The notes beneath the pieces were generated by a model. The model was not told the DNA's origin and did no database searches. It saw only the letters and a list, made by a program, of their open reading frames with translations. This document shows, piece after piece, positions 23,885-36,600 of a stretch of DNA of 64,000 nucleotides; within the stretch, counting starts at the first letter, position 1; each line of letters begins with the position of its first letter. Source of the stretch: Helianthus annuus (taxonomy: Eukaryota > Streptophyta > Magnoliopsida > Asterales > Asteraceae). Location: contig NC_035435.2 of NCBI RefSeq assembly GCF_002127325.2, positions 108,420,723-108,484,722 of the forward strand. Reading direction: 5' to 3'. A program made the position numbers and the translations under genes.

Positions 23885-26800
23885 TCATTTGAACAATTTA
23901 GCCCAGGTCTGTTGGACCTTAGGCATTTCAACACAATAATTTTCATTCAATTTTGGAAATTCTTTGTCATTTAAAACTTTTTCAGCTTTGATTTCAACTT
24001 TCACATCTTTTACCGACGACACTTGTTTCTTAGCACTCCACACTTGACCTCCCGGGGTACCTCTTTTGTAAAAATTTGTCTCTTTTTGAACGTTTTGATT
24101 TTGAACAACATTTTTAGGTTTCCAAAACTCTTGAGATTTTGTCGTATCAACAGATGTTCTCCAACTCTGTGTTGTTCTCAATCTAGGTGTGTGAGAATTC
24201 CAGGTCTGTCTTGAATCGAACCTGTTCAGGTTTGATTTCCATTTTTGATTGGAAGCAAACTTGTTCGTATGGTAACTCCAAGTTTGTTTCGAATCAAATC
24301 TGATTGACCTTGGTTTCACACTCTCAGATTTCTGTTTTTCAACATCAACAGGCTTTGGATTTGGACACTTTCGTGCAACATGTCCAATTTGATCACACTT
24401 AAAACACACTTTCTTTGAAACATCCTTGGCCTGTTGTTGTTTCTTTTTCAAAGCATCAAACTCCTCATTAGATTTTTGTCCAAATTTGAATTTTTCCTCT
24501 TCTTTCAAACTTTTCCCTTGAACAAAATTCATCTTTTGTTACAAATTTTGTTGTTTACTTTGATTCCAATTCTGTTTCCTTTTATAACCCAAACCAGCCT
24601 TCATGTTTTTCTTCTTAGAACCAGGTTTGTTATAAAAAGACTTATGACCTTTACCAGCAAACTTTGGAATCTCAGACTTTTCAATTTCAACCATTTTGAA
24701 AACTTTATCAACCTTTTCTGAAATCACATTCTGAATCGGGAATACAATATCTAAGAATAATTTGTCCGATCTAATCATGGTATAAACCAATCCCTTTGAA
24801 TCATCATTCAAATTTTTCTCGGATTTTGTGTTTTTCAGATAACCATCATAAAGATTTCCTTCATCTTCATCCTGTGATTCAGACTTACCTTTTGCAAACT
24901 CATCTTTCAAAACACTATCAACCACCTTACTTACCACCTCTGAATCATCAGCATCATCAGATTTGGTGTAAGTCACATCGATACTTTCAGGTAATTGGTC
25001 AGCTATGTTCAAACCCTTTGCCACCTTTTCCTCATCATAAAAAGTATAATTGTTTCTCAATGGTGGTGGTATCTGATGAAATTCTAAACAATACCCTTTT
25101 TACAATTATCAGTATCTTTGTCATCTGGTGTGATATTGAAAATGCGTTCGAGAATATTCGAAGAGTTATGATAACTTTGAAGTTTTGTAACAATCTTTTC
25201 TTTTTCAGCTAAGACTTGTTTAAGATTAGCAATTTCATCAACATACTTGTTCAATTCAATTTGCTTATCTTTAAACTTTCTTTCATACATTTCTTTTGTT
25301 GTTAAAGTTTCAGACAGTCTTTGACCAAAACTTTTGATTTGGCTCTTCAAAGTATCATAAGCTTCTTGTACTCTCTGACTCGACCATTTTAAAGAATCAT
25401 ATTGTTTTTGTAACTCTAGAAACTTAGATTCTTTCTCAACACAATCAACACATTTTGCGGCACATTTTTCTTTCAAAATCTTATTTTCTTCTTCAAGATC
25501 ATGACATTTCTGTGTTAACTTCTCAACTTTTAATTTTAAACTTTCTTCTGTTTCAATTCTTTCTTTACATTTTATTTTTAAAACATTTTCAAGTTTATTC
25601 ATTTCATTATCTTTTGTTTTTATCAGTTCATCTTTATCAATACAAGCTCTACATGTTTCCATGCAATTCTTGCATTGTTCAATTGATTTTAAGATTTTTG
25701 AATCAGAATTTACCTCAGTGATTGACACCTCGGCGTGCTTAGCTGCCTCTGTCTATTTCAGCTCTTGTATCTTCTCGTTATCAGCACCATCAACACTGAC
25801 AATCTTCACCTTCTCAATCTTTTCTTCAATCTCTTTCAGCACCATTCCTTCTTTCTTCTTCTGTTCTTCCTCAGCTTTTTGATCCTCTTCAACAGCAAGC
25901 TTTGTGACAGTTTTCACTTCTTCAATCATCTTTTTCAATTCTTCTTCTTTTCTCTTCTTCATTTCTACCACCTTCGGTAGACTTGCTTCAAAAACCTCCT
26001 TTAACTTGTTCATCAAATCTGGCAGATAACCTTTATCAGAAAGCCTTCTTGTGTTGAAAGTACGCTCACTTGGAAACAGATTGGTTACAACATCAAAATC
26101 CACTTTTGACGGATCAACTACTGGATTACCCTGTGGATCCATGTAACACTCCAACTCTTCATTCCATTTCTTGGCTCTTTGTGCTTCTTGAAATGGTTCA
26201 TTCAACTTGCTAATCTCCCATCTCGCATTGTCTCTATGCCACCAGGTATCATGATCATCATTTGCAACAAATGCATATCCAACTGCATCTTTTTCCGGTA
26301 GAACCTCTTTGCTCCAATCATACCCTTCATCATCATATATAACTGCAAGAGCCCTTGATTTTTCTTCCGGTTGTTTCAATCTTGGTGGTTCAGACTTGTT
26401 CTGATGGTAAATCGCTTTCTTGTAATAATCTTCATTGAACGGGTTCTCAGAATCATCAGCAGCATACGCATTTCTGCACTCGCGCTTGAAGTGACCTTTT
26501 TGTTTGCATTTGAAGCATGTCACTTTGGATTTATCAAATCCCAGTTTGGTAGTTGGTCCACCAATTGACTTTCTCCCTGTGATCTCCATGAACCTCTGTG
26601 CTCGACGAACCGCACTGGCCATGCACCATCTTATGTCCATTAATTCCATCTCCTCAGGGTCTAATTGATCATAATCTTCTTTCGTCAAATTGGTATTGCC
26701 AATCTTCCCTGCAACGAGGCATTCATATGATTCAAGTACAGATGCCAAGAAAACCATCTGTTGTTTCGCCGATTCTTCACTGAAATTCTGCCCATTCTTC

Positions 26801-27772
26801 AAATCAACTGCGATATTACACTGGAATAAATTCTTTGAAGCAGATTGGTCTGAGGTGTTTGAAGAAGATCCACTGTGAAAACCACTGTGAAGACTTTCAT
26901 TGTTCACTGAGCTTGAACTTTCTGCCGAAAACGCTGTTTTTGGAGATCCAGCTTGCGGTATATTTCCTCTGTAGTAAAGCTCTACATTCTGTTGATAAGC
27001 TGGACTGTTGACTTTGGATCTTTTTAACTCCAATTCATGGCTTTCAAGCCTTTCAATCAGCAAATCCACTTTTAAATCATCTGGCTTGATTGTATTTTTC
27101 AGCATTAGAGCGAAGTATTTCCACTCTTGATCATTGGGCAATGAATCAAACAATTTATCCACCATTTCTTCTTCAGAGTATTTAATTTCATATCTGGCCA
27201 GCTCCATTTTCAGATGTCCAAATCTTTCGATCATTTTACAAACAGATTCATTTTTCATACAACTGAATACATCAAATTCTTTACGCAACAATTTCTTTTT
27301 ATTTTTGACAATTTCATTACTACCAACACACTTTTTCTCTAACGCTTCCCACAATCTCTTTGAAGTTTTTTCTTGTTCAAGTAACGAGATAATATCCTCT
27401 CTCACTGACTGTTTGATCAACGTTATCATTCTATATTCAGCCACAACATTTTTTATATCTTTTTCAGTAAAATCTTTCTCATCTATTAACTCTCCTCCTT
27501 CTTTTTCTGGTGCTTTATATTCGCTCACTAATTTTAACCAACTTTCAGGAGCGAAAGCTTTTACCCAACCTTCAAATCTGTTTTTTCCACCAGTTATAGT
27601 CTTCAACTTTCATTAACTTTGGTGGCTTCTGCTGACTACCGTACATGTTCTCAAACTTCAAATTTTCCGAAATCTCTCTTGAATATTCTTTCAACTCAGA
27701 TCTTCTTTCTGACGATTCGGAAGTGAAAGCGTTGTAGAATGTGTTGTAGAATTCATCACCGTTGTTTGACAT
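23885..27772 (-). pseudogene. Gag-like protein with two CCHC knuckles, copy 1 (broken)
   Basis: Read leftward from the ATG at 27772 (MSNNGDEFYN) to a stop at 23885. The N-terminal third is a UBN2/copia-type gag domain (KPPKLMKVEDY... then YKAPEKEGGE... and EEMVDKLFDSLPNDQEW). Knuckle 1 is CFKCKQKGHFKREC (about 26515-26475). Then come a charged Lys/Glu coiled coil, a second long coiled coil (25728-25084), an acidic D/E/S stretch, and knuckle 2, CFKCDQIGHVARKC (about 24405-24360). It ends QTWAKLFK. Breaks: a +1 shift in an A run near 27600, TAG at about 25753, a shift near 25070, and TAA near 24539. The last two stops sit where copy 2 reads through or has different lesions. It is unusually long for a lone gag (about 1,290 codons) and is followed by no protease or polymerase. 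Confidence 0.82.
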
Positions 27773-27924
27773 CTTTAATCACCTGAAAGCAAACAAACAA
27801 ACTTAATCAGTTTAAACAATATCAAGTAATCTGAAATACACTGATACTCTATTGTCGTGAAATGATCTTGACACAATAAACTCCACTTTCAAACGAAATA
27901 TGACACACGAGCAAAATCAGATCG
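27773..27924 (-). other. Leader between motif array and gag ATG, copy 1
   Basis: AT-rich, without repeats; it separates the TTCCGCT array from the start codon of the gag-like gene. Confidence 0.4.
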
Positions 27925-28312
27925 AACGTATGAGCGAAACCCTAATTGTCTGTATAAGTGAAACCAGCAGATGACAAATAAGCGAAATCTGGTTGGACAG
28001 ATAAGCGGAACTCCTATTGGACTAATAAGCGAACCACATGAGCGGAACCTCTGAAGCGGAACTATCAAATGTTCGTTCAAGCGAAAGTCAATTGTTTGTT
28101 CAAGCGGAACTAATGACCTTTGAAGCGGAACCTTGACAAATGATGACACTCAAGCGAAACTATCAAGGTGATTTGGAGCGGAACTAATGTATTTCAAGCG
28201 GAACTATGTGACTTTCAAGCGGAACCCTTTGAACTTTTGTTCACTGAAGCGGAACTATATGGTTCTATGAGCGAAACCACATGTTGTTCGAATAAGCGGA
28301 ACCACATCCAAA
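27925..28312 (-). repeat. Leader array of about 17 TTCCGCT/TTTCGCT motifs, copy 1
   Basis: On the plus strand the motif reads AGCGGAAC or AGCGAAAC, spaced about 15-30 bp apart with unrelated spacer between (for example near 27929, 28002, 28040, 28052, 28105, 28195, 28215, 28245, 28268, 28296). In RNA sense it is GTTCCGCTT. It lies between primer site and gag. The same word also recurs inside the LTR. Confidence 0.85.
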
Positions 28313-28494
28313 TGTCATTTTGTCCATTTTTAATCCGAATTTTAGCTTCAAACTTTCAAGGATTTGTTATTATCCACTAATACACATCCTGTGAAAAATT
28401 TGGTCAATTTTAACCGTGGAAACTTGTCCAGATTGAAAAAGAAAGTGTAGAAGATAGAAAACAGATCCAATTTGAGCTAAACTCTTCTTCCTGT

Positions 28495-28506
28495 GCTCTG
28501 ATACCA
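28495..28506 (-). promoter_or_regulatory. Primer-binding site of gag-only copy 1
   Basis: The plus strand reads GCTCTGATACCA, which is TGGTATCAGAGC on the minus strand, two bases after the LTR ends at 28509. tRNA-Met type. Confidence 0.88.
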
Positions 28507-28508
28507 CT

Positions 28509-28917
28509 TGTAGGATCGTTGTTGAACCCGAATGAGTCAATCTGAAGAGTTGTTTATCCAATTCAGAGGCGGAAACAATGAATTAGACACTCAAACTAAT
28601 TATAATGCTTTCTTATATTGATCTAACAACGTTTACAACCTGAAAGCAAATTGGCAGCACTTCGTTACAACTTTCTGAACCGTTACCAAATGAACATCAA
28701 GTGCACATATATATAGTGGAGAGGTTTCGCTTCAATGGACTGTCCATATAAGCGAACCTGTTGTTATGGTTTCGCTTATATGGACAATGTTCATATAAGC
28801 GGAACCTCTTGCTAATCCACTAAATTCCGACTCTCGAACCTCGTGCACTGGATATCCTATCCTATCTTATACTATTTCATGATACAAGACGAAGTCAATA
28901 GACGTAATGCACTAACA
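28509..28917 (-). repeat. Right (upstream) LTR of gag-only copy 1
   Basis: Unbroken 409-bp LTR; on the minus strand it starts TGTTAGTGCATTACG and ends ACGATCCTACA. A TATA-like CTATATATATGTGCAC lies at about 28701-28716 on the minus strand. It carries the TTCCGCT/TTTCGCT words and a strong inverted repeat around 28743-28785 (TGTCCATATAAGCGAACC with GGTTTCGCTTATATGGACA). Confidence 0.92.
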
Positions 28918-29605
28918 AATAGTTTAATAGGTTATAGTAACTATGTTGTATAAATATTTAAGATTTGTAAATTAATAATTAACCAGAATTTTGGACCCGA
29001 GCGTTGCACCGGGACCGCTAAACCAAACAAAAAAATAGATGTGAAAACGTTGAACAACACATATACGATGCGGCACATTAACCCGTGCGTTGCGGCATGT
29101 TGAAACGTGAAATATCAAAGCCGAAACGTAAAACAGTATCGTAGAAAAGAATAACTAAGTCGAAACGATAATAGAACTCACGTAAAAAGTAAATAAGAAA
29201 AAACAAAAAACTTTAATGAGTTGTTCGTATATGCTTAGATGACTAATACATTATTATGGCGCAACTCTGTTTTAGGTGAAGCTTACATCGAAATGTATTT
29301 TTGTAAAAAGTTAATGGGGTTAAAATGTATAATATACATAATATAACTTGTGAAAATGAAAATAAGGAAAAAGAAAATTTACAGTTAATATTTCTTTTTA
29401 TATTGTAAAAAATACTTATAAAGATGAGCCCACCTATTAAATGCTTTGGGTTGTTAATGGTTAAACCTTGCTACATAATCCAATCGACACAAACTAAAAA
29501 TTGAATAGTAGAATGTGAGGAGGGATCAATATATAATCTTAAACAACCCTCCAAGCCAAGTGTACAAGTTCCATTGCAACAAAATGTTGCAAAATTATAG
29601 TATAT
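28918..29605. other. AT-rich spacer
   Basis: No gene. It holds short GC-rich words such as GACCCGAGCGTTGCACCGGGAC (about 29004-29025) and ACCCGTGCGTTGCGGC (about 29082), which look like decayed ends of small transposons. Confidence 0.4.
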
Positions 29606-30061
29606 AACTAGAATTAGTGCCCGCTGCAATGCGGCGGGTACAACTTGTATATATAACTAACACTTAACCAATGTGCATATTACACGTGTAACGCGCTAGA
29701 TCTTAGCATGATAACAAAAGTAATACCACTGACCTGCATCACTCGCCACTCGGAAATGTGACTACTTGTTTTTGCTTCGACTGGGCGCAGATTCAATGGC
29801 TTCAACAATAGCTCCACATTTTGTTACCAACCTAAACCACATCAATAACAATCTCGCCATAGCATGAATTTCATTCCGTGTGTGTAAGTGGATAATAGAA
29901 ATCAAATAATCAACATTATCTATTTTCATTCGGACTATTCATGTAATTTTCATTTGGTGAAATTGGTGGTAAACTTGATCCAAATCAGATTTGCTATTAT
30001 TTTAGATCTGTGATACATATGTAAGAACCCCGCCGCATTGCGGTGGGTACTAATTCTAGTT
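29606..30061. mobile_element. Small inverted-repeat element with GC palindromic ends
   Basis: Left end AACTAGAATTAGTGCCCGC, continuing TGCAATGCGGCGGG; the right end is its imperfect inverted complement (CCCGCCGCATTGCGGTGGG, then TACTAATTCTAGTT). The TIR is about 35 bp and the element about 456 bp, with no coding capacity. The terminal CCCGCNGCANTGCGGCGGG is itself nearly palindromic. I could not find a clear target duplication, so the superfamily is unknown. Confidence 0.65.
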
Positions 30062-31278
30062 GAACTTAAGTAAAAAGATAGAATTCTAGGCACACAAATG
30101 ATTAGTTTGTCAAACATTAATAACTAAGATATGCATTCAACAACACAATCGACTTTCATGTTATACATTACATGTGACATGCCTAAGCATGGTATATTAT
30201 ACATCAACACATGCTTACACATGCCTCCTTTTATGTCTCATCCTATGATTACCACATGTTAAACCCTTCAGGTATGCCTCCCCCAAGTTGAAATACAAAC
30301 TCAAATTCATGGAATGTCAAATTGAGAAACAGCCGTAAATGGATGAATTGACTCCATATAGCAAACAGAACAAACAATAGAAAATGGTAATTAAATTTAT
30401 ACATAATTAAAACTAACTAATTAAGGACATACCTTTACTTTTACTTGAGATTGGTAGTGGATATTCTCCAAAATCTCAGTTGATAGCCTATGAAATGTAA
30501 AGAAAAAAAAAATAAAAGGATTAGCATGGTTTTATAATTGAGGGTAAAAATAAAAGGGGTCCGGACACGTAGCTGTGACGCGCGACAAAAAGAATAAAAT
30601 GCACAAAACCAAACAGCAAGTGTGCAATTCTATGTTTGGTCGCTGGAAGTTTAAGTCAACTAAATAGCACTATATGACACCTTTCTTGAGTTGAATATTA
30701 TAAACCCAACACAACTATCACCACTGTCATTTGCTGCTCAACATCTTCTCACAAAACCATTCGACATCTAAAGGTTGTCAGAATTTAGAAGAACCAGTGT
30801 ATCAAAGTCGAATCCAACAAAAGTTAGTTGTTAGATCTAAAGAGGAGCGAAACATGCAAGCCCAAAGGGGCTTGCCTGAAATCTGATCGGAATGATATAA
30901 AGTGATAAATGGCTGACCTCGTGTTGATTGATTGCGATTTACCCAACTGACAACGCTCTGTTCGTTTTCCTCTACAGCCTCCGTTCGCAAAGCTTCACCA
31001 TCGTTGGTTCCCGTGGTGTTTTCTGGTGAAACCCTAGCCACCGCTGTCGTCATATGGTATAATAATGGTCTGGTCGGATAAGAAAACGGTGTAACCGGAG
31101 AGGACGATGGTCTGAACCGTTCTGTTTAGGTTCGACTTAGGGTTTCAAGGTGGCCCCGAACATCACCGTGGTGGCACCACCGCCGCCGAACCACCGCGAT
31201 TCTCTGTCTTACCTCTCGGCCTAGCTTCTTTGTGTTGACAGTTTTGGGAGGAAGAAGAGATGATGTGTTTTGGGGAAG
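30062..31278. other. Spacer with a doubtful minus-strand ORF
   Basis: A minus-strand ORF at 30802-31053 (83 codons, starting MTTAVARVSPENTT) has reasonable codon texture and follows a leader-like region. It matches nothing I know, has no neighbours in frame and could be a gene relic or chance. A GC-rich CACCGCCGCC stretch lies at about 31175-31200. Confidence 0.3.
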
Positions 31279-31283
31279 AAGGA

Positions 31284-31738
31284 TGTTGGTTCATACATCT
31301 ATCGACTTCGTCTTGTATCGAGTCTTAGATTAAATTGTATAGATCAGGGCACGTTTTATGAGAAAATAGGAAAGTTTAGAGTGTTAGAGGCTGATTTCGC
31401 TCCTAGCTACATGAAGGTGATTCCGCCCGAAATCACATGTAAGTGATTTCGCCCGAAATTACATGTTTCTGATTCCGCCCCAAGTGTCAATGTGTTGTTT
31501 CGGGCGAAATCAGAACTCTATATATAGGTTACTTTAGAGCGAAATTAGTATCAGGTCCTTGTAGTCCATACCGAAGTGATGCCGGTGTGAGATTTGATTG
31601 TAATCAACGTCAGATCAATACAATCAGTGATTTAAGTGAATTGCAAGTTGTTTCTACCTTTGTTTCTTGTTTTCCGCACCTGAAACAGAGTAAAAACTCA
31701 TCTGAACGACTCATTCGAGTCAATCACACGATCCTACA
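31284..31738 (+). repeat. 5' LTR of gag-only copy 2
   Basis: Starts TGTTGGTTCATAC and ends ACACGATCCTACA. It contains repeated GATTTCGCTCC, GATTCCGCCCGAAATCAC and TTCGGGCGAAATCAG words (31397-31515) and a TATA-like CTATATATAGG at about 31518-31528. Confidence 0.92.
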
Positions 31739-31740
31739 AT

Positions 31741-31752
31741 TGGTATCAGAGC
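31741..31752 (+). promoter_or_regulatory. Primer-binding site of gag-only copy 2
   Basis: TGGTATCAGAGC, two bases after the LTR. tRNA-Met type, the same spacing as in copy 1. Confidence 0.9.
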
Positions 31753-31949
31753 CAGTTGGAGGAGTTCTGCAGTTTACAGCCGAATTTCATTGAAATTTCT
31801 AGTTTCTACACTTTCTTTCATCATTTCAGGAAGTTTTAACCGTCAAAACTGGTTCAAAATTTCACAGATTGTTTAAAATTGGACATAGACAAACCCTTGA
31901 AAGTTTCATGTTAAAGTACGGACTAAAAATGGACCAAAATGGACTCCGA

Positions 31950-32325
31950 TTTGATTCCGCTCGAATGGACTTTTTCTGATTTCGCTCGAATTGTATAACT
32001 GATTCCGCTCCAAGGTACTGGTCCTGACTCCTGAGTGATTCCGCTCCAAAATTCTTATTGATTCCGCTCCAAGCAACCAATTCTGTGATTCCGCTCTAGT
32101 TTGTTTGCTGATTCCGCTCCAGATCAAACTTCTGATTCCGCTCCAGTGGAAAATATCTGATTTCGCTCCAAAACTTGCTGTTGAATTCGCTCCAGGCTGA
32201 CAAACATCTGATTCCGCTCCTGTGAACATTGTGATTTCGCTCCAAGTGCACAACTTAGTGATTTCGTTCCTAAGGGTTGTTTGCTATTTCACTCCAAAGG
32301 TGTATTTGGGTTAATTCCGCTCGAA
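31950..32325 (+). repeat. Leader array of about 15 GATTCCGCTCC motifs, copy 2
   Basis: GATTCCGCTCC, with variants GATTTCGCTCC and GATTCCGCTCG, recurs about every 20-30 bp with unrelated spacers, from about 31950 to the last AATTCCGCTCG near 32320. It occupies the same place as the array of copy 1 and shares the TTCCGCT core, but the flanking bases are different, so the two arrays were amplified from different versions of the motif. Confidence 0.87.
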
Positions 32326-33682
32326 AGCTACTGTTTTTGAAAAACGTGATTCGTAATCATGAGTGAAGAATTCTATAACGCGTTCGCTTCATTTCCGACT
32401 ACTCCGGCTTCCATTGCTCAGAACATGAACTTGGAAAACGAGACCGAAACGTTACAAAAGCCCCCGAAACTGATGAGTATCGAAGAGTATTATGGGTGGA
32501 AAGACAGATTCGAAAACTGGGTCCAGGCAAATCATCTTAGGTGTTGGGAATGTATTCTGAAGAAGTATGTGTTACCACGTACAGATTTGCAGGTTATCAA
32601 AGAACTATCAGAGTTTACTGATCAAGAACATAATATATACAAAGCCGAGAAGATGATGATCAGTCTGCTTCAACAAGCCATTAAAGAAGACATCTTCATA
32701 TTGCTTCAGCATGACAAAACTTCAAAATCGATTTGGGATGCACTTAAAGTCAAGTTTGAGGGTAGTGAGAATATGATTAAAAGCAAGAAGGCACTGCTCA
32801 AGAAAGAGTTTGATCTGTTTAGCAATCTACCGGATGAAGACACAAAGAAGCTGATTGAACGATACTGCCACTTGGTGCGATCCATGTCAATGCTGAGTAT
32901 TACAAAAGATTAGGAAGAGTGGGTAGACAAGTTGGCGGATGCTTTACCACAAAAGGAATGGGGAACTTACTTGATGATTCTAAAGAACACTGGGGTGTAT
33001 GATGGATTGACTATTTCTCAGTTTATTGAGAAGATTGAAAGTCAGGATTTGGAACAACAGAAGATTGCGAGGATGAACAGTCCAAGTGGTCAACAGGATG
33101 TAAAAATGTATTACAAAGGTAGTGTTCCGATTCCAGAAGCTGAGAGAAGTCCGAAAATACAAACTGCGTTTAGTGCCGGGGATTCAACGGAAAAAGTTGA
33201 TCAGACTTCAAACAAAAGCAGTGGATTCTCTTCATATCCGAGTGTTAATCCCAAGAGTTCATCAGAAAGTTTTCAGAGTCAAAGCTCAAAAACGGGAAAT
33301 GGTTGCGTGATCCAATGCAATATCGCTCTAAATCTTCCTGATGGTCAAAGTTTTTCGAAAGAAGTCGCGAAAGATCACATGGCATTACTTGGTTCTGTGC
33401 TTCTCTCCTATGAAGGTTTAGTTGCAGGACGGATCGGGAATCCTATGCTCACAAAGGAGGATTACGATCAGATAGACGCCGAACAGATGGAACTAATGGA
33501 TATCAAATGGTGTCTAGCGAGTGTTCTTAGACGAGCTGAAAAATTCAAGCTTATTACTGGGAGAAATGACTTTCTTGATGCACATGTGTCTACTTTAGGT
33601 TTTGATAAATCTAAAGTTACTTGTTTTCGTTGCATGGAGAAAGGCCATTTCAAGAGAGAATGCAAGAACAGGGAAGCTAGTG

Positions 33683-36600
33683 TGTCACACCCCGATTTCC
33701 ACGTGTATCACCGGTGGGCCCGGTGGGGGATTTCTGTGACGATGTTGGCAACAATATAGTCAAACCACACAATTATATAAATGCACCGCGGAAGCTTTAA
33801 AGATAAATATATACTTCAACCTCTGGTGATAATATCAAATGTATTACAGAAGTCGAATGTATCCACAGCGGATCAAAATAATAATAAAATATTGTTCATT
33901 CAGATACGGCATCGAGTTTGCGAGACTATTCGTGATGCCTAGGAAGCTATTACCAGCCCATTTCGTATAGTACCTGCACTTAATCTTTTGGGGAAAAATA
34001 CATCAGTTTACACTGGTAAATACGTTCAACTGACACATTTGGAAATGTTAATTTAAAATTGATTTGAATGCACAAGGCACAAACTCTTTTATAACTTGGG
34101 AAAATCATAATAACCTTGTGAACGTTTTACATGTTCTTTTATGCGTTCAGTAGCCCGGGTCGTGCCGGGTTAAAGATTTATAGACACACCACATTGCGTA
34201 AAACCGTAGTATAAAAACCAACGGCTACGTCTTTTAATTTAATGTCGACAATATATACCGGGTGTACGCCTACACCGGGATGTCGATGGTCGTGGCCATT
34301 TCGTAAAATGATGCCAAGGATATCCGGGACAACGGTCATTAAACCCCCCAAAGGCTATTAAGAAACAAAACTGTTTAAATGAGCCGATCATATTATTTAA
34401 TTAACCACCTAAGCGATGGAAAAATATAATGCTCAATCAAGCGGTATTAACATACCGTAACCCAAGCCCGTATAGGGGAAATAAGTTAAAGTATTTACCT
34501 TTGCGAGTATTATTCCTTAGTTTGATTAAATCACCGATAGCTTTTACTGGGCTCCTAATCTGGAACGAAGGTTTTAATTAACCTCTTAGAATCCTAACGA
34601 GTCTTTATAATGGCCGTAGCCTAGACCGGTTAGTTCCGATATGTGAATACGGTTTAATCGCGCGAAAAGGCGAAAACCGAGAATGGAGTGTGATTCTGCC
34701 CCAAACAAGTTCAGAGACTTGTTTTATATGGGTTCAAGGTTCACACTCTGGATTTTGGGGTCAAAATAATATAGTTTGACCCGTATCGGCTAATTTATGA
34801 AAACTAGTTCCATAAGCCGAACCGTGCGTGCAATAGGCGAAACGGTTAACCATGAGAGTCTTACGCTTATTTCCTAAGTCAATATGCCTTAAAGAGGTTG
34901 TGGTATCAGTAGGATACCTTCCGTAATGCCCGTAACGAGTTTAAGTTAATATTATGCCCCGTAGGGGCTTTTCGGTCATTTTAAAGACTTTTAAAAGGGC
35001 TTTTCGAGTTCTACAGGAAATCTGAGTTTCCCGAACAGTTTATAAGGTCTAAAATACTTTATTTATTATTTAAAATCAGTAGCAACTGGAATCGGATCAA
35101 AAGACCTTGTAGAACTCAAGTTTTGGCCGAAAAGGGCATATTCGGTATTTACCGAACCGTAGCCATAACCGCAGGTTATGAGCAAGGTAAAAATTATTAA
35201 AAATCTTTAAAATTCCAAAAATATAATTTTATAACAGTGGGTAAAAGTTTTGGTGACGAAATCTTGGTTTAGATGGGCGTTATGCTAATTGCGCCGTTTA
35301 TTACAAAAGTTTACTTTAATTGCGCTATTTAGCATAACTCTCATTCTAGACCTCGGATTGGCGTGAAACTTTAAGGACATGCCTATAATTTAGTAAGCAA
35401 GGTTATGGTCCGTTCACGTGTCCTAAATACTCGTTTTATTTTTAAAAGGCCGTTACGGTCAACTTTTAGGCGATTAACGGAAATGCGCAAAAGACTCGGA
35501 CAATTCATGAACCGATCACAGAGGTCTATACCATCATGTAACCTGGTCCTAAGAGAGTCCTAAGGCATATCTATACCTTACTAAAACGGGTCAGAACTGA
35601 AGTCAAAGCAAAAGTCAAACTTTTGCGAAATTCGGCTCCGAACCGGGTCAATATAGCAAATGGTCGATTCAAACGAGCGCAAACAAGTTTATATACTTAT
35701 TATCATGTTTTATGATTGTCAAAACAGGTTTCATAGCATATACATTACAGATTATGTACAAAATGGCAAAACGACTTTCTGTTGACTTTTTAAGTGCGCG
35801 TTTGACTCGATATTTGACATAGTTAGAGTGGTGATCAGAGGAAACCCTTTTAGGGGTTTATCACCCACATAAATACCAACTCAAAACTACTTTTGATCCG
35901 ACAATTCACTGGACCATTTGTGAAGTATCGTTATGACAATCGTTAGTTACGACGGTTGAGTTTATAAGCTAAATCTATGGAAATATAAGACCAAAATGGA
36001 TTTGAACGACTTACAGAAGTTGTATCTTGCTTAGAGAGCAGAGAGGAATGCTTGAGAGCTTTGGAATGATCAGTAGTTGAGTGTTTGAGTTGTGTGAATG
36101 TTATGAGCTCAATGTGGCTATTTATAGTGCAACAAAGCCCTCAAGATCATTACACAACAACCTACACTGATCATGGATGATGGGCAGGTGTCCCATAGAG
36201 CTATGGGTCGAGTATAGGGTGCCCATGCCTCATTTATTGGCGTTTTGATCGTTCACAAGCTCAAAAGGCAAGAAACTACAAACATTCTGCATCTGGGCGT
36301 CTAATGCGGCCCGCATGGGAGTTCCCATGCATTTGTACGCGGGCCGCCTGAGATTCAAATATCAGGCGAGTAAAAGAGGTGGCCCGCGGCCCGCCTCAAC
36401 TTAACCCGAAACTTCACGCGGGTCGCGAGAGGTTAGATTTCCAGAAATTTTAAATCTTTTGTAATGATTTCAGAATCTGGTAATTAATAACGAAATCTTT
36501 CGTAATGATTTACCTGACCTTTCGGGTTTGAAGGGGTAACTTTGCGGTTTGGCCCTCAGTTAATTACAACTAAGGACCTCGTGTTATTTACCCGCGTTGT

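Larger units (their letters stand above)
7691..28917 (-). mobile_element. Gag-only LTR retrotransposon, copy 1 (split by an Athila insertion)
   Basis: A minus-strand element bounded by TG...CA LTRs of 409 bp. The left LTR is split into 7691-8001 and 21749-21846 by the Athila element; the right LTR is 28509-28917. Flanks are AATAA and AATAG, a 5-bp target duplication with one mismatch. In RNA sense the order is LTR (28917-28509), tRNA-Met primer site, leader with a TTCCGCT motif array, one gag-like coding region with two CCHC knuckles, about 2 kb noncoding, polypurine tract, LTR. No protease, integrase, reverse transcriptase or RNase H was found, so it is non-autonomous and would need a helper. 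The gag type and tRNA-Met primer suggest a Copia origin, but without pol this cannot be proved. About 6 substitutions separate the LTRs. Unnested length is about 7.5 kb. Confidence 0.85.

Noticed and set aside
27925..28312. A CRISPR-like array (short repeats with unrelated spacers)
   Set aside because: Repeat core is only about 9 bp, variable, spacing irregular, in a plant retroelement leader, with no cas genes.
7691..28917. Two unrelated solo LTRs at 7691 and 28509
   Set aside because: They share sequence, orientation and primer/polypurine context and bracket one gag-like gene; they are the ends of a single element.
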